Origin: Streptomyces sp. NRRL S-31
GTDB lineage: Bacteria; Actinomycetota; Actinomycetes; Streptomycetales; Streptomycetaceae
Direction: 5' to 3'
NCBI RefSeq assembly: GCF_000718775.1
Contig: NZ_JOCB01000156.1
Span: 1-10,369 of the forward strand
DNA: 10,369 bases
In this document: positions 1-8,566 of the stretch, in pieces
How the letters are laid out: the number at the start of each line of letters is the position of its first letter
Numbering within the stretch: position 1 is the first letter of the stretch
Program-made: the position numbers and the translations under genes
Notes under the pieces: model-generated
The model's input: the letters and a program-made list of their open reading frames with translations, nothing else
Told to the model about the DNA's origin: nothing
The model's database searches: none

Positions 1-257
1 TCGCCGCCTAACCAGCGAGAGCACCATCTCCTGGCGCGACCCGACATCACACGCTAAACGGCCGCTTCCGGGATAAAACATCGGGCGAAAACGACCTCTC
101 AGGAGCCGGCCGCAGCGGCGCGCGAGCAGACCGAGCGCAGCGGCTGTTGGAGAGCCGACAGCGCCACCAGCCGTGCTGCCCCGGTCAGCCGCCGGAGTCG
201 AGCAACAGGTCGAAGCGGCCGGAGCCGCCGTCCACGATGACGGTCCACGCGCGCGAG
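1..257. other. Left-edge stretch without a supported gene
   Basis: I see no gene here that I can defend. Two short coding-like pieces are present. On the minus strand, about 20 codons ending at a TGA (185-187) have G or C at every third position and read ...TVIVDGG...DLLLDSGG-stop. On the plus strand, frame 2 is open from the edge to a TAA at 74-76. At 25-32 the minus strand has AGGAG directly followed by ATG, which could start a gene leaving the window to the left, but the spacing is too short to be convincing. The stretch around 60-100 is less GC-rich than the rest and may be promoter-like. Confidence 0.5.
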
Positions 258-286
258 GAACCCCGGCCGATGCACGGCCGGGGTTC
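258..286 (-). terminator. Hairpin terminator after the GH62 gene
   Basis: A perfect 12-bp inverted repeat, GAACCCCGGCCG and CGGCCGGGGTTC, encloses a 5-nt loop (ATGCA). It begins 19 nt after the stop codon of the GH62 gene on the minus strand. There is no U tract after the stem, which is common for Streptomyces terminators. The stem is symmetric, so it could also stop transcription arriving from the left. Confidence 0.8.
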
Positions 287-305
287 GCCGGAGGACTCGG
301 GAGGG

Positions 306-3453
<3,148 letters not shown>

Positions 3454-3461
3454 GCGACATG

Positions 3462-3467
3462 CTCCTT
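3462..3467 (-). promoter_or_regulatory. Ribosome-binding site fixing the GH43 GTG start
   Basis: AAGGAG on the minus strand sits 8 nt before the GTG at 3453. For the in-frame ATG at 3444 the distance would be 17 nt, too far. This site therefore supports the GTG start. Confidence 0.75.
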
Positions 3468-3481
3468 GCGGCTCGGCCTTG

Positions 3482-3506
3482 CGATGGGCGCCATCGGGAG
3501 GCGCCC
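3482..3506 (-). promoter_or_regulatory. Overlapping hairpins in the GH43 5' leader
   Basis: Two perfect inverted repeats share bases. CGATGG (3482-3487) pairs with CCATCG (3491-3496) around a 3-nt loop. GGGCGCC (3486-3492) pairs with GGCGCCC (3500-3506) around a 7-nt loop. They cannot form together. They lie about 15-40 nt upstream of the GH43 ribosome-binding site, inside the predicted leader. A role in translation or mRNA stability is possible but unproven. Confidence 0.4.
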
Positions 3507-3540
3507 CTACGGTGCGAGTGGAGCGGCACTGTTTCCAATC

Positions 3541-3556
3541 GTTCGATATTTCGAAC
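3541..3556. promoter_or_regulatory. Operator-like palindrome GTTCGATATTTCGAAC
   Basis: A 16-bp near-perfect palindrome in which 7 of 8 base pairs match, with core TCGA-N4-TCGA. It lies about 20-35 nt downstream of the predicted GH43 transcription start, where a bound repressor would block elongation. Streptomyces xylan genes are known to carry CGAA/TTCG-type operator boxes bound by LacI-like or similar regulators. Assignment to such a regulator is inference. Confidence 0.55.
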
Positions 3557-3561
3557 TTATG

Positions 3562-3573
3562 TCGAAGTATCGA
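3562..3573. promoter_or_regulatory. Second TCGA-N4-TCGA operator-like repeat
   Basis: TCGAAGTATCGA has the same TCGA half-sites and the same 4-bp spacer as the palindrome at 3541-3556. The two cores are 19 bp apart centre to centre, roughly two helical turns, so two dimers could bind on one DNA face. It overlaps the predicted first transcribed bases of the GH43 mRNA. Confidence 0.5.
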
Positions 3574-3582
3574 GCAACTTGG

Positions 3583-3610
3583 ATGATAGAGAGCGAGCGA
3601 GCGACGTCAA
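3583..3610 (-). promoter_or_regulatory. Predicted promoter of the GH43-GH62 operon
   Basis: On the minus strand TTGACG (3605-3610) is followed by 16 nt and TATCAT (3583-3588), a good match to a vegetative (HrdB-type) promoter. Transcription would start near 3576, giving a leader of about 120 nt before the GTG at 3453. The spacer is a TCGC/TCTC-rich run. The paired TCGA repeats lie immediately downstream. Confidence 0.6.
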
Positions 3611-3637
3611 TACGTCTCGCATGATTAGCTACTTGTG

Positions 3638-3651
3638 TCGAAACATTCGAA
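3638..3651. promoter_or_regulatory. Third TCGA inverted repeat, upstream of the promoter
   Basis: TCGAAACATTCGAA contains two TCGA half-sites separated by 5 bp instead of 4. It lies 28 bp upstream of the GH43 -35 box and about 40 bp before the lipoate ligase start. It could be an auxiliary operator for looping, or serve the divergent gene. The different spacer makes it weaker evidence than the pair at 3541-3573. Confidence 0.35.
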
Positions 3652-3690
3652 GGCTCGGGCCGTGCCCGTGCCCCCGGGAACAGCCGGGCC

Positions 3691-4800
3691 GTGGCGGACG
3701 TTGATCGGATGCGGCGGATTACGGAGGCCAAGGCAGTGCACGGTGAATACAAAGTGCCCGGCGGCAAGCTCGTCGTCGTGGACGTGGACGTCGAGGACGG
3801 CGTGCTGCGGCACGTGCGCGTGGCGGGCGACTTCTTCCTGGAGCCGGACGAGGCGCTGGAGGCGGTGAACCGCGCGCTGGAGGGCGCCGACGCGGGCACC
3901 GACGCGGCGGGGCTGGCCGAGCGGATCGACGCGGCGCTGCCCGACGGGACGGTGATGTACGGGCTGACCTCGGAGGGCGTCGGCATCGCGGTGCGCCGGG
4001 CGCTGGCGCGCGCCACGGACTGGACCGACTACGACTGGCAGCTGATCCACGAACCGCCGCAGCCGCCCGCCCTGCACATGGCGCTGGACGAGGTGCTGAC
4101 CGCCGAGGTGGCCGCGGGCCGGCGGCCGCCGACGCTGCGGGTGTGGGAGTGGGGCGCCCCGGCGGTGATCATCGGCAGCTTCCAGTCGCTGCGCAACGAG
4201 GTGGACTCGGCCGGGGCCGACCGGCACGGCATCGAGGTGGTGCGGCGGATCTCCGGCGGCGGCGCGATGTTCGTGGAGCCCGGCAACACGATCACCTACT
4301 CGCTGTCGGTGCCCGAGTCCCTCGTCCAGGGCCTCTCCTTCCAGGACAGCTACGCCTACCTGGACGACTGGGTGCTGGGCGCGCTCGGCGACATGGGCAT
4401 CCGGGCGTGGTACCAGCCGCTGAACGACATCGCCACGGACCAGGGCAAGATCGCGGGCGCGGCGCAGAAGCGGATCGTCGGCACCGGCGGCGGCCCGGGT
4501 GCCGTGCTGCACCACGTGACGATGTCGTACGACATCGACGCCGACAAGATGGTCGAGGTGCTCCGGATCGGGCGGGAGAAGCTGTCCGACAAGGGGACGC
4601 GGAGCGCGAAGAAGCGGGTCGATCCGCTGCGGCGGCAGACGGGGCTGCCGCGCGAGGCCGTCATCGACCGGATGATCGCCTCCTTCGACGCGCGCTACGG
4701 CCTGGCACGGGGCAAGGTGACCGACGAGGAACTGGCCCGGGCCGAGGAGCTGGCGCGCGCCAAGTTCAGCTCGGCGGAGTGGACGGCGAGAGTGCCGTAG
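3691..4800 (+). CDS. lplA: Lipoate-protein ligase A family protein, accessory domain first
   Basis: Expected to attach lipoate to lipoyl domains of 2-oxoacid dehydrogenases and the glycine-cleavage H protein through lipoyl-AMP, in the cytosol. Numbering is from the GTG at 3691 (369 aa). Residues about 9-106 (KVPGGKLVVVDVDV, VRVAGDFFLEPDEAL, LTSEGVGIAVRRAL) look like the lipoate-ligase accessory domain (Lip_prot_lig_C, LplB of Thermoplasma). Residues about 115-365 form the BPL/LplA catalytic fold: RRISGGGA (185-192), GNTITYSL, PLNDI (243-247) and GKIAGAAQ, whose K253 is the likely substrate-activating lysine. The order is reversed compared with E. coli LplA. The start is uncertain: GTG 3691 (GGGAA 10 nt upstream) and ATG 3709 (GGCGGA 10 nt upstream) are about equal. 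It is divergent from the GH43 gene, and no convincing plus-strand promoter was seen. Confidence 0.92.
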   Translation: MADVDRMRRITEAKAVHGEYKVPGGKLVVVDVDVEDGVLRHVRVAGDFFLEPDEALEAVNRALEGADAGTDAAGLAERIDAALPDGTVMYGLTSEGVGIAVRRALARATDWTDYDWQLIHEPPQPPALHMALDEVLTAEVAAGRRPPTLRVWEWGAPAVIIGSFQSLRNEVDSAGADRHGIEVVRRISGGGAMFVEPGNTITYSLSVPESLVQGLSFQDSYAYLDDWVLGALGDMGIRAWYQPLNDIATDQGKIAGAAQKRIVGTGGGPGAVLHHVTMSYDIDADKMVEVLRIGREKLSDKGTRSAKKRVDPLRRQTGLPREAVIDRMIASFDARYGLARGKVTDEELARAEELARAKFSSAEWTARVP

Positions 4801-4898
4801 CCGCCGGTTGAGGGCGCATAAAGGGACAGAGGCGTACGTCGTTGCGCGTGCCGCCGTGACCGGGCGGGCACGGGGGGCGTTGGCACTTCCGCCGCACA

Positions 4899-4918
4899 GA
4901 CAGTCATGTGACACTGTC
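4899..4918. repeat. GACAGT-N8-ACTGTC inverted repeat
   Basis: Perfect 6-bp arms flank an 8-bp centre (CATGTGAC) in the 175-bp spacer between the lipoate ligase and the lipoprotein gene. It could be an operator or a small hairpin. It is less GC-rich than its surroundings and lies about 60 bp before the next start codon. Confidence 0.35.
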
Positions 4919-4920
4919 GT

Positions 4921-4941
4921 ACCCCGCCCCCGTCGCGGGGT
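4921..4941 (+). terminator. Possible hairpin in the lplA-lipoprotein spacer
   Basis: ACCCCGC and GCGGGGT form a 7-bp perfect stem with a 7-nt loop, followed on the plus strand by a pyrimidine run (TCCTTCCCC). It lies 120 nt after the lipoate ligase stop and 34 nt before the next GTG. It may end the ligase transcript or sit in the leader of the next gene. Confidence 0.35.
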
Positions 4942-4975
4942 CCTTCCCCACCCCTCCCCCCACGAGAAGTGCGCC

Positions 4976-5659
4976 GTGCGTTCCCTTCCTCTGCCGCTCG
5001 CTCTCACCGCGCGTCTGTCGCCGGTCGCGGTGCTCGCCTGTGCCGGCTGGGCGCTGACCTCGGGCCCGGCCGCCCCGCCCGCCGCCGGGCACGGAACGGC
5101 CCAGAACACGTCCGCCGGTTCCGCTGATTCCTCCGGTTCCGCCGCCGCGGCCCCTTCGGCGGCCTCGGCGGCGAAGACGTACTCCGCCGCACCCGCCCCG
5201 TGCGCCAGCCTGCCGTCCGCCACTCTCAAGTCGCTGGTGCCCGGGGCGAAGACGGCCGGTCAGGAGATCCCCTCGACCGACACCACGCTGCGCCGCACCT
5301 GCTCCTGGAACGCGCTCCACGGCTACGACTACCGCTGGCTCGACGTGTCGTTCGAGATCGGCGCGTCGGACGCGGAGGTACGGAAGGAGTACGAGCAGCG
5401 GGTCGCGGAGAAGAGCGGCGGCGGGGCCGTCCCCGGGCTCGGGGACGGCGCGTACTCCGTCGTCAACCTCACCACGGAGGACAAGCAGCAGACCCGTGAG
5501 GGCGTGGTGCTGGCCCGCGTCGCCAACGCCCTGGTCGTCGTCACCTACAGCGGCAGCGACTTCGAGAACAAGAAGGCCCCCGCGACGGACGAGATCAACA
5601 AGGGGGCCATCAAGGCGGCGAAGTCCGCGGTCGCCGCGCTGGGCGGCGGCCGGGGCTGA
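4976..5659 (+). CDS. DUF3558-like secreted protein, probable lipoprotein
   Basis: Function unknown. The GTG at 4976 gives 227 aa and has GAGAAG 6 nt upstream. The reading frame stays open upstream to 4808, but those residues look non-coding and hide the signal. The N-terminus (MRSLPLPLALTARLSPVAVLAC) is a signal peptide. VLAC (19-22) fits a loose lipobox, with L rather than A or S at -2, so lipidation is likely but not certain. A low-complexity Ala/Ser/Gly linker (about 30-72) follows, then a compact domain with C76 and C109, the latter in a CSW motif, and AVPGLGDGAY (151-160). These two cysteines, CxW and the GLGDGA turn resemble DUF3558 lipoproteins of actinomycetes, which sit outside the membrane. 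It follows the lipoate ligase by 175 bp and is convergent with the FHA gene. Confidence 0.8.
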   Translation: MRSLPLPLALTARLSPVAVLACAGWALTSGPAAPPAAGHGTAQNTSAGSADSSGSAAAAPSAASAAKTYSAAPAPCASLPSATLKSLVPGAKTAGQEIPSTDTTLRRTCSWNALHGYDYRWLDVSFEIGASDAEVRKEYEQRVAEKSGGGAVPGLGDGAYSVVNLTTEDKQQTREGVVLARVANALVVVTYSGSDFENKKAPATDEINKGAIKAAKSAVAALGGGRG

Positions 5660-5681
5660 GCCCGGCCGCCGGGGCTCAGCC
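5654..5681. terminator. Bidirectional terminator carrying both stop codons
   Basis: GGCTGAGCCC (5654-5663) and GGGCTCAGCC (5672-5681) form a perfect 10-bp stem with an 8-nt GC-rich loop. The left arm contains the plus-strand lipoprotein TGA (5657-5659). The right arm contains the minus-strand FHA gene TGA (5676-5678). The hairpin thus separates two convergent genes whose ends are only 16 bp apart. Confidence 0.8.
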
Positions 5682-6428
5682 GGTCGCCGCGTCCGGACCG
5701 TCCTCGATGCCGCGGACCACGAAGCCGACGTGGGGGCCGAGTTCGACCCGGTCGCCGTCGCTCAGCCGGACGGCCTGGTTCGGCACCAGGACGCGATCGT
5801 TGACCCTCGTGCCGTTGGTGGCGCCCCGCGGGACCTCGGTCACCCAGGCGGTGCCGTCCTCGGTGTGCTCGACGGTGGCGTGCTGGGCGGATACCGTCTC
5901 CTCGCCGGCCAGGAGCCCCGCCGCCTCGGGGGCCCAGCTGCCACTCCGCCCCAGCCGCAGTTCCGTGCCGCGGGGCACGTCGAGGTGGCCGCCGCCGGTA
6001 CGGAACTCCAGCCGCAGCACCCCGCCCGGGAGCCGCCGCGGACGCCGGCCCGCGCCGACCGGGGAGAGGCAGGCGGGGCACACCTCCGTACCCGGGGGGA
6101 CCACCGCGCGGCACGCCGGGCACCGTTGGCCGACGGGCTTCGGGGAGGACCGGGGCGGGGGTGTGGGGGCGCGGACCGTGGTGGCGCCGCCGACGGTCTC
6201 CCATTCGTCGGCGTGCGGCGCGTCGGCGTACGGCGCGTCGGCGTACGGCGCGTCGGCCGCCGTCGGCTCGCCCGGGCCCGGGGGGTCGCCGGGTACGCGG
6301 TCATCCGGAGCCGAGGGGGCGCCGGGTGCCGGTTCACCCGCAGCCGGGGCGTCGCCGTGGGTCCGGCCGTCACGGTGCCGGCCGGGGGTCTCCCACTCGT
6401 CGTCATCCCAGTCGCTTACCTCCGTCAA
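5676..6428 (-). CDS. Zinc-ribbon and FHA domain protein
   Basis: A 250-aa cytosolic protein expected to bind phosphothreonine peptides. Residues 1-95 are acidic and Pro/Ala-rich, with DEWET occurring twice (10-14, 74-78) and three Asp-Ala-Pro-(Tyr/His)-Ala repeats (60-73). A zinc ribbon follows: CPAC (103-106) and CPAC (117-120). The FHA domain covers about 137-240 with GR (160-161), SAQH (180-183) and NGTRVN (205-210), the residues that normally contact phosphothreonine. The start is TTG at 6428: AAGGGAG lies 6 nt before it and no better in-frame start exists. It overlaps the end of the AAA+ gene by 26 bp, so translation is probably coupled. By analogy with GarA/OdhI-type regulators, a Thr in the N-terminal tail could be phosphorylated and bound by its own FHA domain. 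That is inference. Confidence 0.9.
   Translation of the reverse strand: MTEVSDWDDDEWETPGRHRDGRTHGDAPAAGEPAPGAPSAPDDRVPGDPPGPGEPTAADAPYADAPYADAPHADEWETVGGATTVRAPTPPPRSSPKPVGQRCPACRAVVPPGTEVCPACLSPVGAGRRPRRLPGGVLRLEFRTGGGHLDVPRGTELRLGRSGSWAPEAAGLLAGEETVSAQHATVEHTEDGTAWVTEVPRGATNGTRVNDRVLVPNQAVRLSDGDRVELGPHVGFVVRGIEDGPDAATG
6211..6255. repeat. Three tandem 15-bp repeats inside the FHA gene
   Basis: GCGTACGGCGCGTCG occurs twice (6226-6240, 6241-6255), preceded by a one-base variant, GCGTGCGGCGCGTCG (6211-6225). On the minus strand each unit encodes the pentapeptide Asp-Ala-Pro-(Tyr/His)-Ala. The unit is a multiple of three, so copy number could change without breaking the frame. Confidence 0.9.
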
Positions 6429-8415
6429 CGGCGTCTCCCTTCTTCAGGACCACCCCGATGTCCACCCGCCCGCTCTCGGCCTCCCGTACGTCCGTCACCA
6501 CCACCGTGGTGCCCGGTCCGAGGTCGGGTGCGGCGAACAGCTCCCGGGCGAGCGGGTTGATCAGATGGGTCTCCAGCACCATGCCGATGCCCCGGCCACC
6601 GTTCCACTTGTCCCGGGTGCAGTGTTCCAGCAGTTCCCGCCGGGCCCCGTCCTCGATCCGGAGCACCAGCCGGTGCCCCTGGGCCAGCTGCCGCTGGATG
6701 TTGCGGACCTGGAGGTCGAAGATCCGCTTGGCGACCTCCTCGGAGATGAAGTCGAAGACGACGACGTTGCCGCCGATCCGGTTCATCAACTCCGGCCGTC
6801 CGATGACCTGTTCGAAGTGCTTCTTGACGTTGTCCCGGACGGTGGTCTCCAACTCCTTGTACGGCGTGCCGGGCGCGACGATCCACTCGCGTTCCCCGGT
6901 CTCCCGGTCCGTGCGCTGCACACCGAGGTTGGAGGTGAAGATGAGCACGCACTCGCTGAAGTAGGTGGTCACGCCCTGTCCGTCGGTGAGCCTGCCGTCC
7001 TCCAGCACTTGCAGGAACTTGTCGAGGATGCCCTTGTCCGCCTTCTCGATCTCGTCGAAGAGGATGACCCGGAAGGGGTTCTCGCGCACGGCGGAGGTCA
7101 GTTCACCGCCCGCCTCGTAACCGACGTAGCCGGGGGGCGCGCCGACGAGCCGGTCGGCGGAGTGCGCGGCCGAGAACTCGCTCATGTCGAAGCGGAGGTA
7201 TGCCTGGTCGCTGTCGAAGAGCACGGAGGCCACGGCCTTCGCCAGCTCCGTCTTGCCGGTCCCGGTCGGACCGGCGAAGAACAGCACACCGCGCGGCCGG
7301 TGTCCGGGGCTGGTGGCCTGGGCCCCGGACAGTCCCAGCGCGGCCCGCTTGAGGATGTCCAGGGTCATCGCCACGGCCGCCTCCTGCCCCAGCACCCGGC
7401 GCGGGATGGACCGCTCGTCGCGCGGGTCCTCGCCGCGCAGGATGCGCTGCCGGATCTCGTCCCGGCCCCAGGGGTTCTTCTCCACGCCCAGCCGGTAGAT
7501 CCGTACGGCGTCGGGCATCGCGGCGAACGGCAGACCACGGGAGCGGGCGAGCTTCACGCTTTCCTCCATGGCCCGCAGACTGAGGCCGGAGGCCGCGCGG
7601 GCGAAGGCGCCGACGGCCCGCGCCGTCTCCTCCGCGTCCACACCGCCGGACGCGGCGGAGCCGTCACGGCTGCCGTGCCCGGCGTACCGCTCGTACCGCT
7701 CGTGCAGGAGGCGGGCCGTCGTGGTGCGTTCGTCGGCGTCGGGCTCCGGCACGGCGACGGCTCGGATCCGCTCGCTGCCGGCGATCAGCCACGCGGGTAC
7801 GTCCCGCTCTCCCTCGGCGAGCCAGATCACCGGGTTGAACAGGCCAGGCCCCACCGGGACGACGGCGGTGCCCCGCGCGGGCGGCAACGGCTCGGCTTCG
7901 TGGGCGAGTTTGAGGCAGGCGAGGAAGAAGTCCCGTTCGTCGGGGGTCAGCCGGGACGGGTCGGTGAGGAGACGGGAGGCGTGGTCGATCACCAGGGCGA
8001 CCCGCAGGGGCCGCAGCCGGCGGCCGTCGCGCACCATCTCGTCCCGCTGCCGCGCCCAGCCGTTGGTGATGTTCCGCACCTGTTCCAGTGCCGCCTGGCG
8101 CTGTGCCGCCGTCTGGCCGGGGAAGTCGCCCTGCCCCTGGAGCAGTTCGGTCACGGCCGCCCGGACGTTGCCGTCGCCGACATCGGCCACGCGGAAGCCG
8201 CTCACCTGGTCGCACAGGACCAGCGCCTCGTAACCCTTCTCCCGCAGGGGGTTCCACAGCACGTCGAGCAGCGAATGGAAGCGGTCCCGGCCGCGCCGGT
8301 GCACCAGGTGCAGGTCGCGGATGTTGCCGTGCAGGACGTACTGCGCGTGCACGCCGAGCGTGCCGATCAGCTCCTCCACGAAGAGCGGCAGCCGGTCTTC
8401 CTTGGACAGGTCCAT
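6403..8415 (-). CDS. ClpB-like AAA+ ATPase with degenerate first module
   Basis: A 670-aa ATPase likely to unfold or remodel proteins. The N-terminal half (about 1-320) is an AAA-like fold remnant: YVLHGNIRDL (26-35) and a Walker-B-like VALVIDHAS (139-147), with no Walker A visible. The C-terminal half (about 335-665) is a full ClpB/ClpA D2-type motor: GPTGTGKT (382-389), pore loop GYVGYE (429-434), Walker B VILFDE (450-455), sensor-1 N496 (FTSN), arginine finger R546 (PELMNR) and a GGRG sensor-2 region. No IGF/IGL-type ClpP-docking loop is seen between sensor 1 and the arginine finger, so coupling to ClpP is unlikely. It lacks the Clp N-domain and ClpB middle coiled coil. The ATG at 8415 has GGGGAGG a few nt upstream. 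It lies between the coiled-coil gene (151-bp gap) and the FHA gene (26-bp overlap). Confidence 0.9.
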   Translation of the reverse strand: MDLSKEDRLPLFVEELIGTLGVHAQYVLHGNIRDLHLVHRRGRDRFHSLLDVLWNPLREKGYEALVLCDQVSGFRVADVGDGNVRAAVTELLQGQGDFPGQTAAQRQAALEQVRNITNGWARQRDEMVRDGRRLRPLRVALVIDHASRLLTDPSRLTPDERDFFLACLKLAHEAEPLPPARGTAVVPVGPGLFNPVIWLAEGERDVPAWLIAGSERIRAVAVPEPDADERTTTARLLHERYERYAGHGSRDGSAASGGVDAEETARAVGAFARAASGLSLRAMEESVKLARSRGLPFAAMPDAVRIYRLGVEKNPWGRDEIRQRILRGEDPRDERSIPRRVLGQEAAVAMTLDILKRAALGLSGAQATSPGHRPRGVLFFAGPTGTGKTELAKAVASVLFDSDQAYLRFDMSEFSAAHSADRLVGAPPGYVGYEAGGELTSAVRENPFRVILFDEIEKADKGILDKFLQVLEDGRLTDGQGVTTYFSECVLIFTSNLGVQRTDRETGEREWIVAPGTPYKELETTVRDNVKKHFEQVIGRPELMNRIGGNVVVFDFISEEVAKRIFDLQVRNIQRQLAQGHRLVLRIEDGARRELLEHCTRDKWNGGRGIGMVLETHLINPLARELFAAPDLGPGTTVVVTDVREAESGRVDIGVVLKKGDAVDGGKRLG

Positions 8416-8566
8416 CGTTCCTCCCCGATGCGCGCTGTCGCGGGCCGCGCGCCGGCCTTGGGTGCGGCGGTGGTCTCAGGACGCCGGCCGTGGTCGGCGG
8501 CGCCCGGGCTCGGTGGGGCCCGCCGTGTGCGAGGGCGCCCACCGTGGTCGGTGACGGCCGCCGGGG
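8416..8566 (-). other. Spacer between coiled-coil and AAA+ genes
   Basis: A 151-bp GC-rich gap with no convincing gene. It contains two copies of CCGTGGTCGG (8488-8497 and 8542-8551), 54 bp apart, and the AAA+ ribosome-binding site at its lower end. It is long for an operon spacer, so an internal promoter or processing site is possible, but I see no clear -10/-35 pair. Confidence 0.5.

Noticed and set aside
3625..5229. A 534-codon minus-strand open frame
   Set aside because: It is a shadow of the lipoate ligase and lipoprotein genes, Arg/His/Leu-rich, with no recognisable motif.
5840..6406. Alternative minus-strand start ATG at 6406 preceded by GGAGG
   Set aside because: This ATG opens a different frame with an Arg/Pro-rich product. 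The zinc-ribbon and FHA motifs lie in the frame that begins at TTG 6428.
8488..8551. Two copies of CCGTGGTCGG as a possible regulatory repeat or array
   Set aside because: Only two copies, 10 bp long, in very GC-rich sequence. This is too weak to call an operator or a CRISPR-like array.
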